Shown in pieces: positions 8,562 to 16,335 of a DNA stretch of 47,641 bases. The position numbers and the translations under genes are program-made. The DNA is from an uncultured Rhodospirillales bacterium. Its GTDB lineage: Bacteria; Pseudomonadota; Alphaproteobacteria; Rhodospirillales; JABHCV01. Within the stretch, counting starts at the first letter, position 1. Each line of letters begins with the position of its first letter. The stretch lies in NCBI GenBank assembly GCA_938092065.1, contig CALKND010000019.1, positions 1 through 47,641 of the forward strand, read 5' to 3'. The notes under the pieces were generated by a model. The model saw nothing but the letters and a program-made list of their open reading frames with translations, did no database searches and had not been told where the DNA came from.

Positions 8562-9641
8562 TTAATTTATGCCTTTTCCAAGCAAAGGCTTGCGAGCTAT
8601 GGCTAATAGCATCACTTCATTTGAAAAACGAATGAATTTATTCAAACCCTCTGGCCACGGAGCGGCCATGTGTGGGCGAAAAGGAAGTGGGAGTTTTCTT
8701 ATGAGATAAATAAGTGGTTTTAAGAATGGGTACTTCCAGACACTGGGGAGTTGAATGAAGTGTTTGACTTGTGCGTTCTCAAAGCCAACTAGCGTCAGGG
8801 CATCCTTCAGGGATAGGACAGTAAATGGTGTGACGTGGGTGTGGTCACAATAGAAAGGTCCCCAATAGGTATGTGACCAACTTGGGGTCATGACTACCGC
8901 TAAGCCGCCGGGAACAAGTGTATCAAAGGCCTTTTGTAACATGACAGTTGGTGTGTGAGTGTGCTCGATCACAGATTTTGAAAATACGACATCAAAACTT
9001 TCCTTATCAAAGGGCATTGGCTGGGTATCTAGATTAGCGACACGAACGTCAAAACTTGGAGATAAAGAGGGAGCACTTGGTGAAACGTCTGTGCCAGCGA
9101 CTTTAAACCCAAGTTTATCAAAGGCTGACAGGAATTCACCACGGCCACAGCCCATGTCAAGTAGACGTCCCTTGTTCCCAAGATGATTATCAGAAATCCA
9201 TCCAGCCAGTTGGAGAGGGTATGGACCAAAGGAAGTACGTTCTTGATCGTAGGTTACTTCAAGATAGGAGCTTTTTTCCATAATAGACTCCCTGCCTGCT
9301 TCTGGTGAAAAACCCACATTGGCATTCCAATCCCAGGTTTCAGAATTGAAGGCTTTATCATCAATATAAATGTGGGCTGTTGGTTTAGTAAGATATAGTT
9401 CGTGGTAGCGGACGCCCCATTTCAACATTTGTTTTTCCGTAAGCTTTCGCCAATCAATTCCTGTAGTTGCTCCACGTGCAGTTAACAAAAGTATCTGGTT
9501 GCCCTCCTCAAATAGCTTATTGACGACAGCTATACGATCTAAGAATGGCTTTGCATCTGCATATTCGCCCTCAGTATTGTTACACAGAGTGCCATCAATA
9601 TCGAAGCAGTAGGTTATTTTATTTGGCAATGCTATTCCCAA
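8562..9641 (-). CDS. HAD phosphatase-like plus SAM methyltransferase fusion
   Basis: A 359-residue two-domain protein. Residues about 9-115 are a HAD-like hydrolase: YCFDIDGTLCN carries the DxDGT nucleophile motif, ILLLTARG the motif II Thr, and IYIDDKAF the acidic motif. Residues about 155-265 are a class I SAM methyltransferase: GRLLDMGCGRGEFLSAF (motif I), VAGTDVS, then FDVVFSKSVIEHT and a PGGLAVVMTPSW strand. In NeuB pathways of the 9-phosphate type a HAD phosphatase removes the phosphate, so the first domain may do that, and the second may O- or N-methylate the sugar. Both roles are inferred. It overlaps the NeuB-type gene by ten bases. Confidence 0.85.
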   Translation of the reverse strand: MGIALPNKITYCFDIDGTLCNNTEGEYADAKPFLDRIAVVNKLFEEGNQILLLTARGATTGIDWRKLTEKQMLKWGVRYHELYLTKPTAHIYIDDKAFNSETWDWNANVGFSPEAGRESIMEKSSYLEVTYDQERTSFGPYPLQLAGWISDNHLGNKGRLLDMGCGRGEFLSAFDKLGFKVAGTDVSPSAPSLSPSFDVRVANLDTQPMPFDKESFDVVFSKSVIEHTHTPTVMLQKAFDTLVPGGLAVVMTPSWSHTYWGPFYCDHTHVTPFTVLSLKDALTLVGFENAQVKHFIQLPSVWKYPFLKPLIYLIRKLPLPFRPHMAAPWPEGLNKFIRFSNEVMLLAIARKPLLGKGIN

Positions 9642-10504
9642 TAACGTAACTTCTTAGCCGCCAATTTTTCTCCATCCGTTATCTGTTTTTCCATTACTCC
9701 CATGGCGACTGGGATTTTACGTACCTGAGAAACTAATTGCCTTAGGCCTGGGCCCTCCAAGGATGCGGCTTGATCAGAGCCATACATGGCTCTCTCGAGG
9801 GTTATGTGACGTTCAATCGCAGTAGCGCCAATTGTGGCGGCGATTAATGAAGGAGAGACTGATGCTTCATGGCCACTGTACCCTACTGGACAATTAAAGC
9901 GCTCGCGCAAATCAATAATACCAAGCAAATTAAGACGTTCTTCGGGTGCGGGGTATTCAGCCACTGTATGCATTAGTGTGAATGGGCATTTGTGTTTACG
10001 GAATACATCAACGGCAAACTGTATGTCATTATAGGTACACATTCCGACAGAGATAAAAGTTGGCCTACCTTCTTGCGCAACCATTTCTATAAAATCTTTA
10101 TGGGTAGTCATGGCTGAGGCAATTTTGTTAAATTTGCATTTGTATTTTTTTAGGAACTCTTGTGAAGGAAGGTCCCAAGCTGATGCAAACCATTCAATTT
10201 CTTTTTCGTTGCAATAACGATCAATTTCATCGAATTCGACAGAGCCAAATTCTAAGCCTTCTTTTTGCTCCCTTTGGGTCGTGCCCCATGGACTTTCACG
10301 GGGAGCATCAAGCAGCTTTGGTGTATAGACAATATCAATTGTTCGTTTTTGGAACTTAACTGCATCGCAGCCGGCGCTTTTAGCCATGTTGATGAGTTTT
10401 TTAGCAATATCAAGATCGCCATTGTGATTTATGCCTACTTCACCAATTATAAAAACGTGCTTACTGATTGGCCAAGGGTTTGAAGTGATCAGATCTTCCA
10501 TCAT
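9632..10504 (-). CDS. NeuB-family nonulosonate synthase without SAF domain
   Basis: A 290-residue TIM-barrel synthase of the NeuB family, condensing phosphoenolpyruvate with an aldose to give a 3-deoxy-2-keto acid. It shows FIIGEVGINHNGDLDIAKKL near residue 19, AVKFQKR, the KIAS strand, a VGYSGHE block and a RHITLERAMYGSDQAASLE block, which supply metal- and PEP-binding residues. Sialic and legionaminic acid synthases are about 340-350 residues with a C-terminal antifreeze-like SAF domain. Here the protein ends right after the barrel (EKLAAKKLRYWE). Two ATG codons stand in tandem at the start. It is the promoter-proximal gene of the eight-gene operon. Confidence 0.9.
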   Translation of the reverse strand: MMEDLITSNPWPISKHVFIIGEVGINHNGDLDIAKKLINMAKSAGCDAVKFQKRTIDIVYTPKLLDAPRESPWGTTQREQKEGLEFGSVEFDEIDRYCNEKEIEWFASAWDLPSQEFLKKYKCKFNKIASAMTTHKDFIEMVAQEGRPTFISVGMCTYNDIQFAVDVFRKHKCPFTLMHTVAEYPAPEERLNLLGIIDLRERFNCPVGYSGHEASVSPSLIAATIGATAIERHITLERAMYGSDQAASLEGPGLRQLVSQVRKIPVAMGVMEKQITDGEKLAAKKLRYWE

Positions 10505-10743
10505 TTGAATCTTACTGGTATTTAAATAAATTGAAAGCCCTGAGTTGGGCGCTGTCTACGCGATATTTCTACAAAAAGTTTTATTTTCACCTGCAAGTTT
10601 TTTAAGAACAGGTTTAAAATAATGTTTCAGGATAAATAGTTACTGTAAGCGACATAGGAGGGGAGGAAAATATGACAATCAAATTCTGCCTTTTAACACT
10701 TATATAAAGCGAAAAGCAGATTCAATCCAAACGTTCACAAAAA
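10505..10743. other. Intergenic region with a strong SD and 11-codon ORF
   Basis: No gene-sized ORF. It must hold the promoter of the minus-strand sugar operon, but I could not place -10/-35 boxes with confidence. On the plus strand, AGGAGGGGAGG (10656-10666) precedes an 11-codon ORF at 10672-10707 (MTIKFCLLTLI), which leads into no plus-strand gene. Confidence 0.5.
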
Positions 10744-10986
10744 TCATACATTCACATCAACCATTTTACCTGTTGTGGGCATTGGTTGTGAAATATCTTC
10801 AACTGTCATAGCATTACTAGATTGGTTGGAAGTCTCTTCTACGCTGCTTACCTTTTTCGGCTCGTCTTCCCGAATAGGCTTTTCCATAAGAACTTTTTGC
10901 TCTTGGTTCTTTTCTACAGCTGCTCTGCCAACCATTGTGGTTATGCTAGCAGCACTTCCGTTAATTGTGTCTTTTACGTCCATCAT
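10744..10986 (-). CDS. Small hydrophilic protein of unknown function
   Basis: An 80-residue product beginning MMDVKDTINGSAASITTMVG, lacking cysteine and tryptophan and rich in Ser, Thr, Glu and Lys. I do not recognise the family. The N-terminal helix followed by a Gln/Lys-rich segment faintly resembles small YjfB-like putative motility proteins, but this is weak. It lies downstream of flgL on the same strand, 328 bases away. Two overlapping plus-strand ORFs across the same bases have cysteine- and phenylalanine-rich, unnatural compositions, so the minus strand is preferred. The start lacks a strong ribosome binding site. Confidence 0.45.
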   Translation of the reverse strand: MMDVKDTINGSAASITTMVGRAAVEKNQEQKVLMEKPIREDEPKKVSSVEETSNQSSNAMTVEDISQPMPTTGKMVDVNV

Positions 10987-11314
10987 TCTGATGCACCGTT
11001 GTTTCTGTTCTAGAAAAAAATATTAATTCACTTTCACGGCTTACTATAGCACCGTTGATAAAAAATAACACTATTTTTTTTCCTAATGATGATTTTTATT
11101 AAATCGTTTAATTTCAATTGGTTAAGTCAATATTCATCACATTAGCGTTAATTTAGTGAAAATAATTTTTCCAGTTTTTTTACAAAATTGCCTTTTTCTA
11201 CCCTTTCCTCATGGAAAATCTCAATATGAAACAACACCAAATTATATTAAACTTTAATATATTAGCTATGAATAAGAACTATAAGTTAGATTATTATTTA
11301 TGGAAAATTATTTA
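10987..11314. other. AT-rich intergenic stretch downstream of flgL
   Basis: 328 bases without a credible ORF, very AT-rich with several T and A runs. It holds the flgL 3' end and presumably the promoter of the small minus-strand gene. I see no perfect terminator hairpin and no convincing promoter. Confidence 0.5.
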
Positions 11315-13309
11315 TCAAAGGAAATCTGAGAGGCTGAGTTGGCGTATGCGAGCGAGGGCTTGATATGATGCTTCTAGTGAGTTTTGTTGATCCAAGAGCT
11401 TTGAGTAGACTTCTAAGGGGTCTGTATCTTCATAACTAGAAATAATGCCATCATAAAAATTTATGAGAGAATTATTTGTCGTATTTGTCTGATTAATAAG
11501 GATCCGATCAAACCCTATGTCTCGGCTTACTTGTTCAATATTGTTTGTTAACTCGGTACCAAATGGTTCGGTGCCACCTGGATTGCGATCCAGAGCACTC
11601 TCAATTAAATAAAGAGCCTCGGTAACGCGTGACGTATTCTGATCAAGACCGCCCCCGGTATTAAAAGATCCTTGAGCAATATGAAATAAGCCACGAATAG
11701 CTTTCTCGAAGGCCGGATCAATACCCGTTAAGTCAATATCAAAAGATCGTGTTTTGTTGACGTTATGAGTTTGGGTTAGTTCATCCCCACTGAAATATGA
11801 AATATTACTGACCAGTGTGGGTGCCGTATCATTGGCATCTGTTGTTGCTATACTCTCCGCCGTAGTTATAACACCTGCTGAGTTTGAAGAAATCGTATAA
11901 GTACCATTATTACCCGTCGTATTGGCTCCGGAAATGGTAATTGAAGCGCCAACTGATAAATTTGCAAAAGCATTGGCATTTGCGGTCGTGATCGCCGTTA
12001 TGGCTTTATTATCTGTACTTGCTGGTAAATTACCGGTTGCAGTCGTTGCAGTAGCCGTACCGTTTCCAGCTGTGGACGCAGAAGTAACATTTGTAAATGC
12101 GGTTCCAGCTGTATCGGCAGTTAGGGTGATGATACCGCCCCCACCCCCACTTGCCGCTGCAGTGACAATTTCAGCACTTGCCGCATCGGCGTTGATCGCT
12201 GAGGCTACTTTTGTGGTGATGTTGTTAAAAGCGGTTGCCGAGTTGCCTGCTACTGAACCGCCTGTACCGTCTCCATTTGCGGTCAGATCGTTGGCAACTA
12301 CACTGTAAATCACCGCGCCAAGTCCATTCACATTAACAGTAACCGTATCACCTGCAGCGTAAGTGTTTGCCAGTGTAACATTATCAATCTGGGCCACCGC
12401 TGTTAAATTTGTTGATGATGATGTGGATGTGAAGGCTGTACCGGCTGTGTCTGACGTTATTGTAATTGCGTCTGTACCTGAAGCGGCTGCAGTAACGGAG
12501 GCACTTACTGTCGCGTTTGCATTGATGGCGGCGAAAAAGTTATCACGCACCGCAGCCATGTTTGCTTCAGAACCCGTAACTGTATATGAGACGTCAGTGC
12601 CATTGACATTGACACTGTAGACGTCCCCAGTTTGCACGGATCCTGCAAGAGTAACTGTATTGACCTGAGTCGCAAGGTTTGCTGTTGTGATAGTGTTGGC
12701 AGTGCCATTGAAGGAAAGATTGGTAAAACCAGCCCCAGTTGGATTAGTAGGGGACCCCGTACCGGCAGTCATTTTATGGTGTACATGGTTGTCTCTGTAG
12801 GTTGGATAAACTATGTTGGCTCCATCATATTTAGTTTGCAACGCGCTTAAGGTGGTTATGTCTAGGTCGACTGGTTTAGTTGTCACTCGCCCACCACTGA
12901 ACACGTATTCACCGTTAACGTCAGTGTTTAAATAAGACTCCAAACTTTGAAGAGCTCTAAAAGCATTATCTTGAATGTTTTTTACCTCTTCAAGCCTTGT
13001 CTTGTTACCTGCATTGAAAGAAATCAAATCCCGGCGGAAAGAGCTTAGTTCGTCATCTATGCCCTCCAGTATCGTTCCAGTTATCTTGAGACGCATGTCC
13101 ATCAGGCCGTTTGTCAAATTGTAGTTTTCCAGCAAACTCCTAGTGGTTTCGCTATTTATTAGGCGTTCACTATTTTTTGCGACGCCCGTGTAGTCGGTTG
13201 ACCTCTTTTCGGTAGCTAACTGTACCTGCTTTTCTTGCAAGAGAACTTGTCCTCTCTGCATGTACTTGATGAGCTGGGTATTTGCTGAAAGTGTAGATAC
13301 ACGTGACAT
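11315..13309 (-). CDS. flgL: FlgL, hook-filament junction protein, with repeat insert
   Basis: FlgL (HAP3) joins hook and filament. The N-terminal 150 residues (MSRVSTLSANTQLIKYM, then LNTDVNGEYVFSGGR) and the last 130 residues (SYEDTDPLEVYSKLLDQQNS to LSLSDFL) are the flagellin-like coiled-coil ends. At 664 residues it is about twice the usual size. The extra part, residues about 200-505, is a Thr/Ala/Gly-rich insert with two repeat modules at about 216-304 and 305-413. These closely match modules in FlgE, including the identical YSVVANDLTANGDGTGG. Such inserts in axial proteins normally form outward surface domains. The gene follows flgK by 18 bases. Confidence 0.9.
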   Translation of the reverse strand: MSRVSTLSANTQLIKYMQRGQVLLQEKQVQLATEKRSTDYTGVAKNSERLINSETTRSLLENYNLTNGLMDMRLKITGTILEGIDDELSSFRRDLISFNAGNKTRLEEVKNIQDNAFRALQSLESYLNTDVNGEYVFSGGRVTTKPVDLDITTLSALQTKYDGANIVYPTYRDNHVHHKMTAGTGSPTNPTGAGFTNLSFNGTANTITTANLATQVNTVTLAGSVQTGDVYSVNVNGTDVSYTVTGSEANMAAVRDNFFAAINANATVSASVTAAASGTDAITITSDTAGTAFTSTSSSTNLTAVAQIDNVTLANTYAAGDTVTVNVNGLGAVIYSVVANDLTANGDGTGGSVAGNSATAFNNITTKVASAINADAASAEIVTAAASGGGGGIITLTADTAGTAFTNVTSASTAGNGTATATTATGNLPASTDNKAITAITTANANAFANLSVGASITISGANTTGNNGTYTISSNSAGVITTAESIATTDANDTAPTLVSNISYFSGDELTQTHNVNKTRSFDIDLTGIDPAFEKAIRGLFHIAQGSFNTGGGLDQNTSRVTEALYLIESALDRNPGGTEPFGTELTNNIEQVSRDIGFDRILINQTNTTNNSLINFYDGIISSYEDTDPLEVYSKLLDQQNSLEASYQALARIRQLSLSDFL
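12071..12658 (-). repeat. Tandem hook modules in FlgL (two copies)
   Basis: Codes for FlgL residues about 218-413: two modules of roughly 90-110 residues with the pattern V-T-L-A-G/GD-xx-V-N-V-N-G, Y-x-V, AAINA, VTAAASG and TADTAGTAFT. The pair aligns in the same order with FlgE residues about 350-548. Confidence 0.85.
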
Positions 13310-13327
13310 GGTTAAGCTCCTATGATC

Positions 13328-15544
13328 CTATCGAATGACTCTATCAAGAGCATCAAACATATTTTGAATCACTGAAATGAGTCTGGCTGCGGCTGAGTAA
13401 GCTTGTTCGAAAAGGATCAAATTGGACATTTCCTCATCTAAGTTTACCCCTCTTACGGAGTCGGACTTCAACTGCAAGCTATCTCGTAATGTCTCCTGGA
13501 AGCTTGTGTCGAGTACGTTGTCGTCAGCTAAATTAGCATTTGTTGCAACTATTGCAGAAGCATAACCTTCGAATGAAGTGTTCAGGGAACCTAGCCCACC
13601 GGACGTCTCGAATTGATTGTTGGTCTTGAAAAGAGCAACCAGTTCAGTGGCTGTTGTGTCATCACCGACACTAAGCAAATACTCGCCTGATGCACCCCGG
13701 GTAGAATCCCATTGGGTCGCAGCAGTCGAAATCTTTGATGGTGATGAGGAAATGTCACTACGGACTGCAATTGTGCCAGAGATACGAACATCAGCAAGGT
13801 GCATGCCAATGGTCGTAAGCAACGTGTTACCACTAGCTTGGGTTACAGTCATATCTTTTCCGCTAGAGTGTGATAACCGCAAACGCTGGCCGGAACCATC
13901 CGGAACTACCGTCGCAGTTACTTCACTGACTGCCGTATTTATTTTTGTTGCGATTTGTGTCAGGCTATCTCCAGCTGCAATGGAAATGGTTGACCCCAAT
14001 AAACCAGTCGAATCACGAAAGGTCAGCGTTGCGGCTGTCGCAGTAAATGTCGTGGCTATAACATCGCTTTCATGGACGTTTTCATTTTGATTATCGACGA
14101 AAAAATCATTCAGGCCAAAAAAGTTGGAAAACCCAGTAACGGTCTCATCAATCACGGTGTCAGCATTTGCGTCAAAAGCAATTTCCGCATCACCAACACT
14201 ACTGCCATTGGCAGTTGCTGTTTCATCACGGAAAGCTAAATTTAGGCTCGTTTCATTGAGGTTAATTTCCATCTTTCCAGTAGCGGCTGAAACAGTTGCC
14301 GCAGATGCACCGTTTGCCCTAAGCCATGCCTGAACGTGGGCGGAAACTTCATCGATTGTCCAACTTCCACGGCTTGTCTTGGCATCGTCGTCAGTGCCAG
14401 CAGCACCATAATTTATTTGCATAATAGTATTTAAGGTAGTCGTTGCCGACTGGTCTCCCGTGTTGTCGAATAAGATAATGCTGACATCATCGACACTGCC
14501 CGTTGGGTCTAGTTTTATTGACTGAGTTGAAGGAGATACAAATGTGCGGGTGCCAGACATGGTTTGTGATCCGGGGAACGGTGTTCCCCTGTTATGCACT
14601 TGGTTAAAGACATCGCGAATTTCACAAGCCATTTCGTCAAGTTGGCTTTGCAAATTGGGTAAAATGGTGTCGCGTTGATCTAGCATGCCTTTAATTAGAC
14701 CACCTCGAACTTCGTCGGTAATGTCGTTGCCTGCAATTGCTGTTCCAACGTATAGACCAGCGATATCCCCTTCTGCGTGTGTTGTAGTTGGCGTTATGGC
14801 ACTTGCAGCTGAGTGAGACATAGTTCCAGGAATGTTATCAACTAGGGTTCGACCAGCTGACGTAAAGATCACTACGTCGCCATCAGAGCGATAAAAATAA
14901 GCAATATCGATCAAGTTTGATAGTTTATCAATGGAAGCATCACGAAGATCTTTCAAGCCTGTTACATCTTTGCCAGTCGCAGAATAGCGAATAATCTTGT
15001 CATTAAAGTCGCCAATTTCAGCTGAAAGATTTGTAATTTCTGTGGCTGCAACGCTAATTGCCTGGTCTGCCTGTAAACGGAGGTCCTGTATTGCTGTGGA
15101 CATATCCTGCAATTTGCGAGTGATGTCCTCTGCACGGCGAACTACTTCAGCTTGGTCCAGTGACTTCTCAGGCGAAAGAGCTAATGCTTCCATAGACTCG
15201 GTAAATTCGCCAATCATATGGCCGATTGATGTATTGTCTCCTGGCGCACCAAACATTTCTTGCATGCGCTCGTAATATATGCCTTGTGACGACAACATTT
15301 CGTAGGCGGCACTCTCGCTACGTAAATTTTTTAAAAGACCTTCATCAATGACGCGCCGTACTTCGGCAAGCTGAACTCCAGCACCGTTTCCAGAAACGAC
15401 CCGAGCTTCCATTTTAATATCTTTTCGCGAATACCCCTCAGTATTAACGTTGGCGATATTATTGGCGACCGCCTCAAGAGCCGACTGATTGGTTAACAGC
15501 CCACTTTGCGCGGTTCTCAGTGCACCAGTTAGATTTCCGACCAT
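13328..15544 (-). CDS. flgK: FlgK, hook-associated protein 1
   Basis: FlgK (HAP1) is the first junction protein between hook and filament. The N-terminus (NLTGALRTAQSGLLTNQSAL then ANNIANVNTEGYSRKD) is the classic axial-protein signature. The C-terminus LDEEMSNLILFEQAYSAAAR ending NMFDALDRVIR is diagnostic of FlgK. At 738 residues it is larger than the common 450-650. Residues about 505-580 resemble a flagellin hook IN motif (GDSLTQIATKINTA, GSGQRLRLSHSSGK). It lies 21 bases after the flgN-like gene and 18 before flgL. A possible internal sigma-54 element is noted inside the flgN-like gene. Confidence 0.95.
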   Translation of the reverse strand: MVGNLTGALRTAQSGLLTNQSALEAVANNIANVNTEGYSRKDIKMEARVVSGNGAGVQLAEVRRVIDEGLLKNLRSESAAYEMLSSQGIYYERMQEMFGAPGDNTSIGHMIGEFTESMEALALSPEKSLDQAEVVRRAEDITRKLQDMSTAIQDLRLQADQAISVAATEITNLSAEIGDFNDKIIRYSATGKDVTGLKDLRDASIDKLSNLIDIAYFYRSDGDVVIFTSAGRTLVDNIPGTMSHSAASAITPTTTHAEGDIAGLYVGTAIAGNDITDEVRGGLIKGMLDQRDTILPNLQSQLDEMACEIRDVFNQVHNRGTPFPGSQTMSGTRTFVSPSTQSIKLDPTGSVDDVSIILFDNTGDQSATTTLNTIMQINYGAAGTDDDAKTSRGSWTIDEVSAHVQAWLRANGASAATVSAATGKMEINLNETSLNLAFRDETATANGSSVGDAEIAFDANADTVIDETVTGFSNFFGLNDFFVDNQNENVHESDVIATTFTATAATLTFRDSTGLLGSTISIAAGDSLTQIATKINTAVSEVTATVVPDGSGQRLRLSHSSGKDMTVTQASGNTLLTTIGMHLADVRISGTIAVRSDISSSPSKISTAATQWDSTRGASGEYLLSVGDDTTATELVALFKTNNQFETSGGLGSLNTSFEGYASAIVATNANLADDNVLDTSFQETLRDSLQLKSDSVRGVNLDEEMSNLILFEQAYSAAARLISVIQNMFDALDRVIR

Positions 15545-15565
15545 TTTGTTTTTCTCTCAACTGCG

Positions 15566-16009
15566 CTATAAGGATTGATCAAGCGAAAGCGCCAGATTAC
15601 GTGGCGCCGAATGAACGTCATTTTTGTCTGCCGTGCCCTTGGCAGAATAAGTTCCAGGACCTGGTTGTTGGGTTTTTACAGCTGCAGCGACCATTGAGAC
15701 AACACGGCGGTTGGCTTCGATGGTAATCTTCAACAATTGGGCGTTTTCTTTGATCATTATATTCACTGACTCACCTAGTTCGCGAAGTTTATCGCGAAGT
15801 TCTGGTGCAGCATTGGCCAGAATAGAGGGGTCATCTATCAAACCCTGTATACGAGTTTCGTAGATGCGGCTGAGGTTGCCCTTTTCATCGAGATATTGGG
15901 TCGCCTCATTCGCATCCTTGTCATTGAGCGCCTTGTTTTCTTTTGTCAAAAGATTAGCTAAGCGCTCAGTGATTTCAATCAAGTCATTTACTCTGCCTGT
16001 TGCATCCAT
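15566..16009 (-). CDS. FlgN-like export chaperone for FlgK/FlgL
   Basis: A 147-residue, mostly helical protein starting MDATGRVNDLIEITERLANL, with a coiled-coil N-terminal half (LLTKENKALNDKD, LSRIYETRIQGL) and an NAQLLKITIEANRRVVSMVA helix. This pattern is that of FlgN family chaperones, which hold FlgK and FlgL before export. Position directly before flgK and flgL supports it. The last 35 residues are Gly/Pro/Ser-rich and probably disordered. The gap to the flgJ-like stop is two bases. Similarity is by pattern, not by strong motif, hence moderate certainty on the name. Confidence 0.75.
   Translation of the reverse strand: MDATGRVNDLIEITERLANLLTKENKALNDKDANEATQYLDEKGNLSRIYETRIQGLIDDPSILANAAPELRDKLRELGESVNIMIKENAQLLKITIEANRRVVSMVAAAVKTQQPGPGTYSAKGTADKNDVHSAPRNLALSLDQSL
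15641..15656 (-). promoter_or_regulatory. Possible internal sigma-54 element before flgK
   Basis: The minus strand reads TGGAACTTATTCTGCC, with GG and GC at the required 10-base separation and TGG-AC conserved. It lies within the flgN-like coding region, about 100 bases before flgK. It could give flgK-flgL extra transcription, but a chance match is possible. Confidence 0.28.
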
Positions 16010-16011
16010 GA

Positions 16012-16335
16012 CTATTTTACCTCCTGAAGTTTGAGCATTTCACGAAAAACACTGTCAGCGAGACCAATACCGCCCTTTTGGGCGATGGCCGTGCCATATT
16101 CTTTTACTTGTAGCGAGCGCCACATATCTTCACCTGTGCCACCGCCAAAAGGTTTTGCGGCACTTAAATTTGAGAACATTGGCTTTAACATCTGGCTTAG
16201 AAAAGAAGCTTCAAAGTCCTGTGCAGTTTTACGTAGCTGCTCAATGTTACCGTCAGCAACAGGTTTGCTTGTTGAGCTAGCCGCCATCATCGCCGCTTCT
16301 GCGGACAATTTGTTAGATGTTGAAAGGGTATTCAC
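16012..16335 (-). CDS. flgJ: FlgJ-like rod-binding protein without muramidase domain
   Basis: A 107-residue protein equal to the N-terminal rod-binding domain of FlgJ, which caps and guides rod assembly in the periplasm. The core is RKTAQDFEASFLSQMLKPMF around residue 35, followed by GGGTGEDMWRSLQVKEYG and IGLADSVFREML, all standard for the family. Enterobacterial FlgJ has a C-terminal peptidoglycan hydrolase domain; it is absent here, as is normal in alphaproteobacteria. The start codon is GTG and overlaps the flgI stop by one base (TAGTG), so translation is coupled. It is followed by the flgN-like gene after two bases. Confidence 0.9.
   Translation of the reverse strand: MNTLSTSNKLSAEAAMMAASSTSKPVADGNIEQLRKTAQDFEASFLSQMLKPMFSNLSAAKPFGGGTGEDMWRSLQVKEYGTAIAQKGGIGLADSVFREMLKLQEVK

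Noticed and set aside
10775-11026. Plus-strand ORFs across the small minus-strand gene
   Set aside because: Composition is rich in Cys, Phe and Ser with no ribosome binding site, and the minus-strand reading is hydrophilic and protein-like.
11190-11205. Sigma-54-like AGGGTAGAAAAAGGCA on the minus strand
   Set aside because: Only the GG and GC pairs match, the flanking consensus is missing, and it lies about 200 bases from the small gene.
12131-12150. C-rich run in flgL as a phase-variation tract
   Set aside because: It is interrupted by A (blocks of at most five C), so slippage is much less likely than at the two nine-base tracts.
11922-12308. Long Ala/Val-rich plus-strand ORF antisense to flgL (similar cases at 13617-14090 and 18110-18646)
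   Set aside because: These mirror the Ala/Thr-rich repeat modules on the other strand; such codons give open antisense frames by chance.
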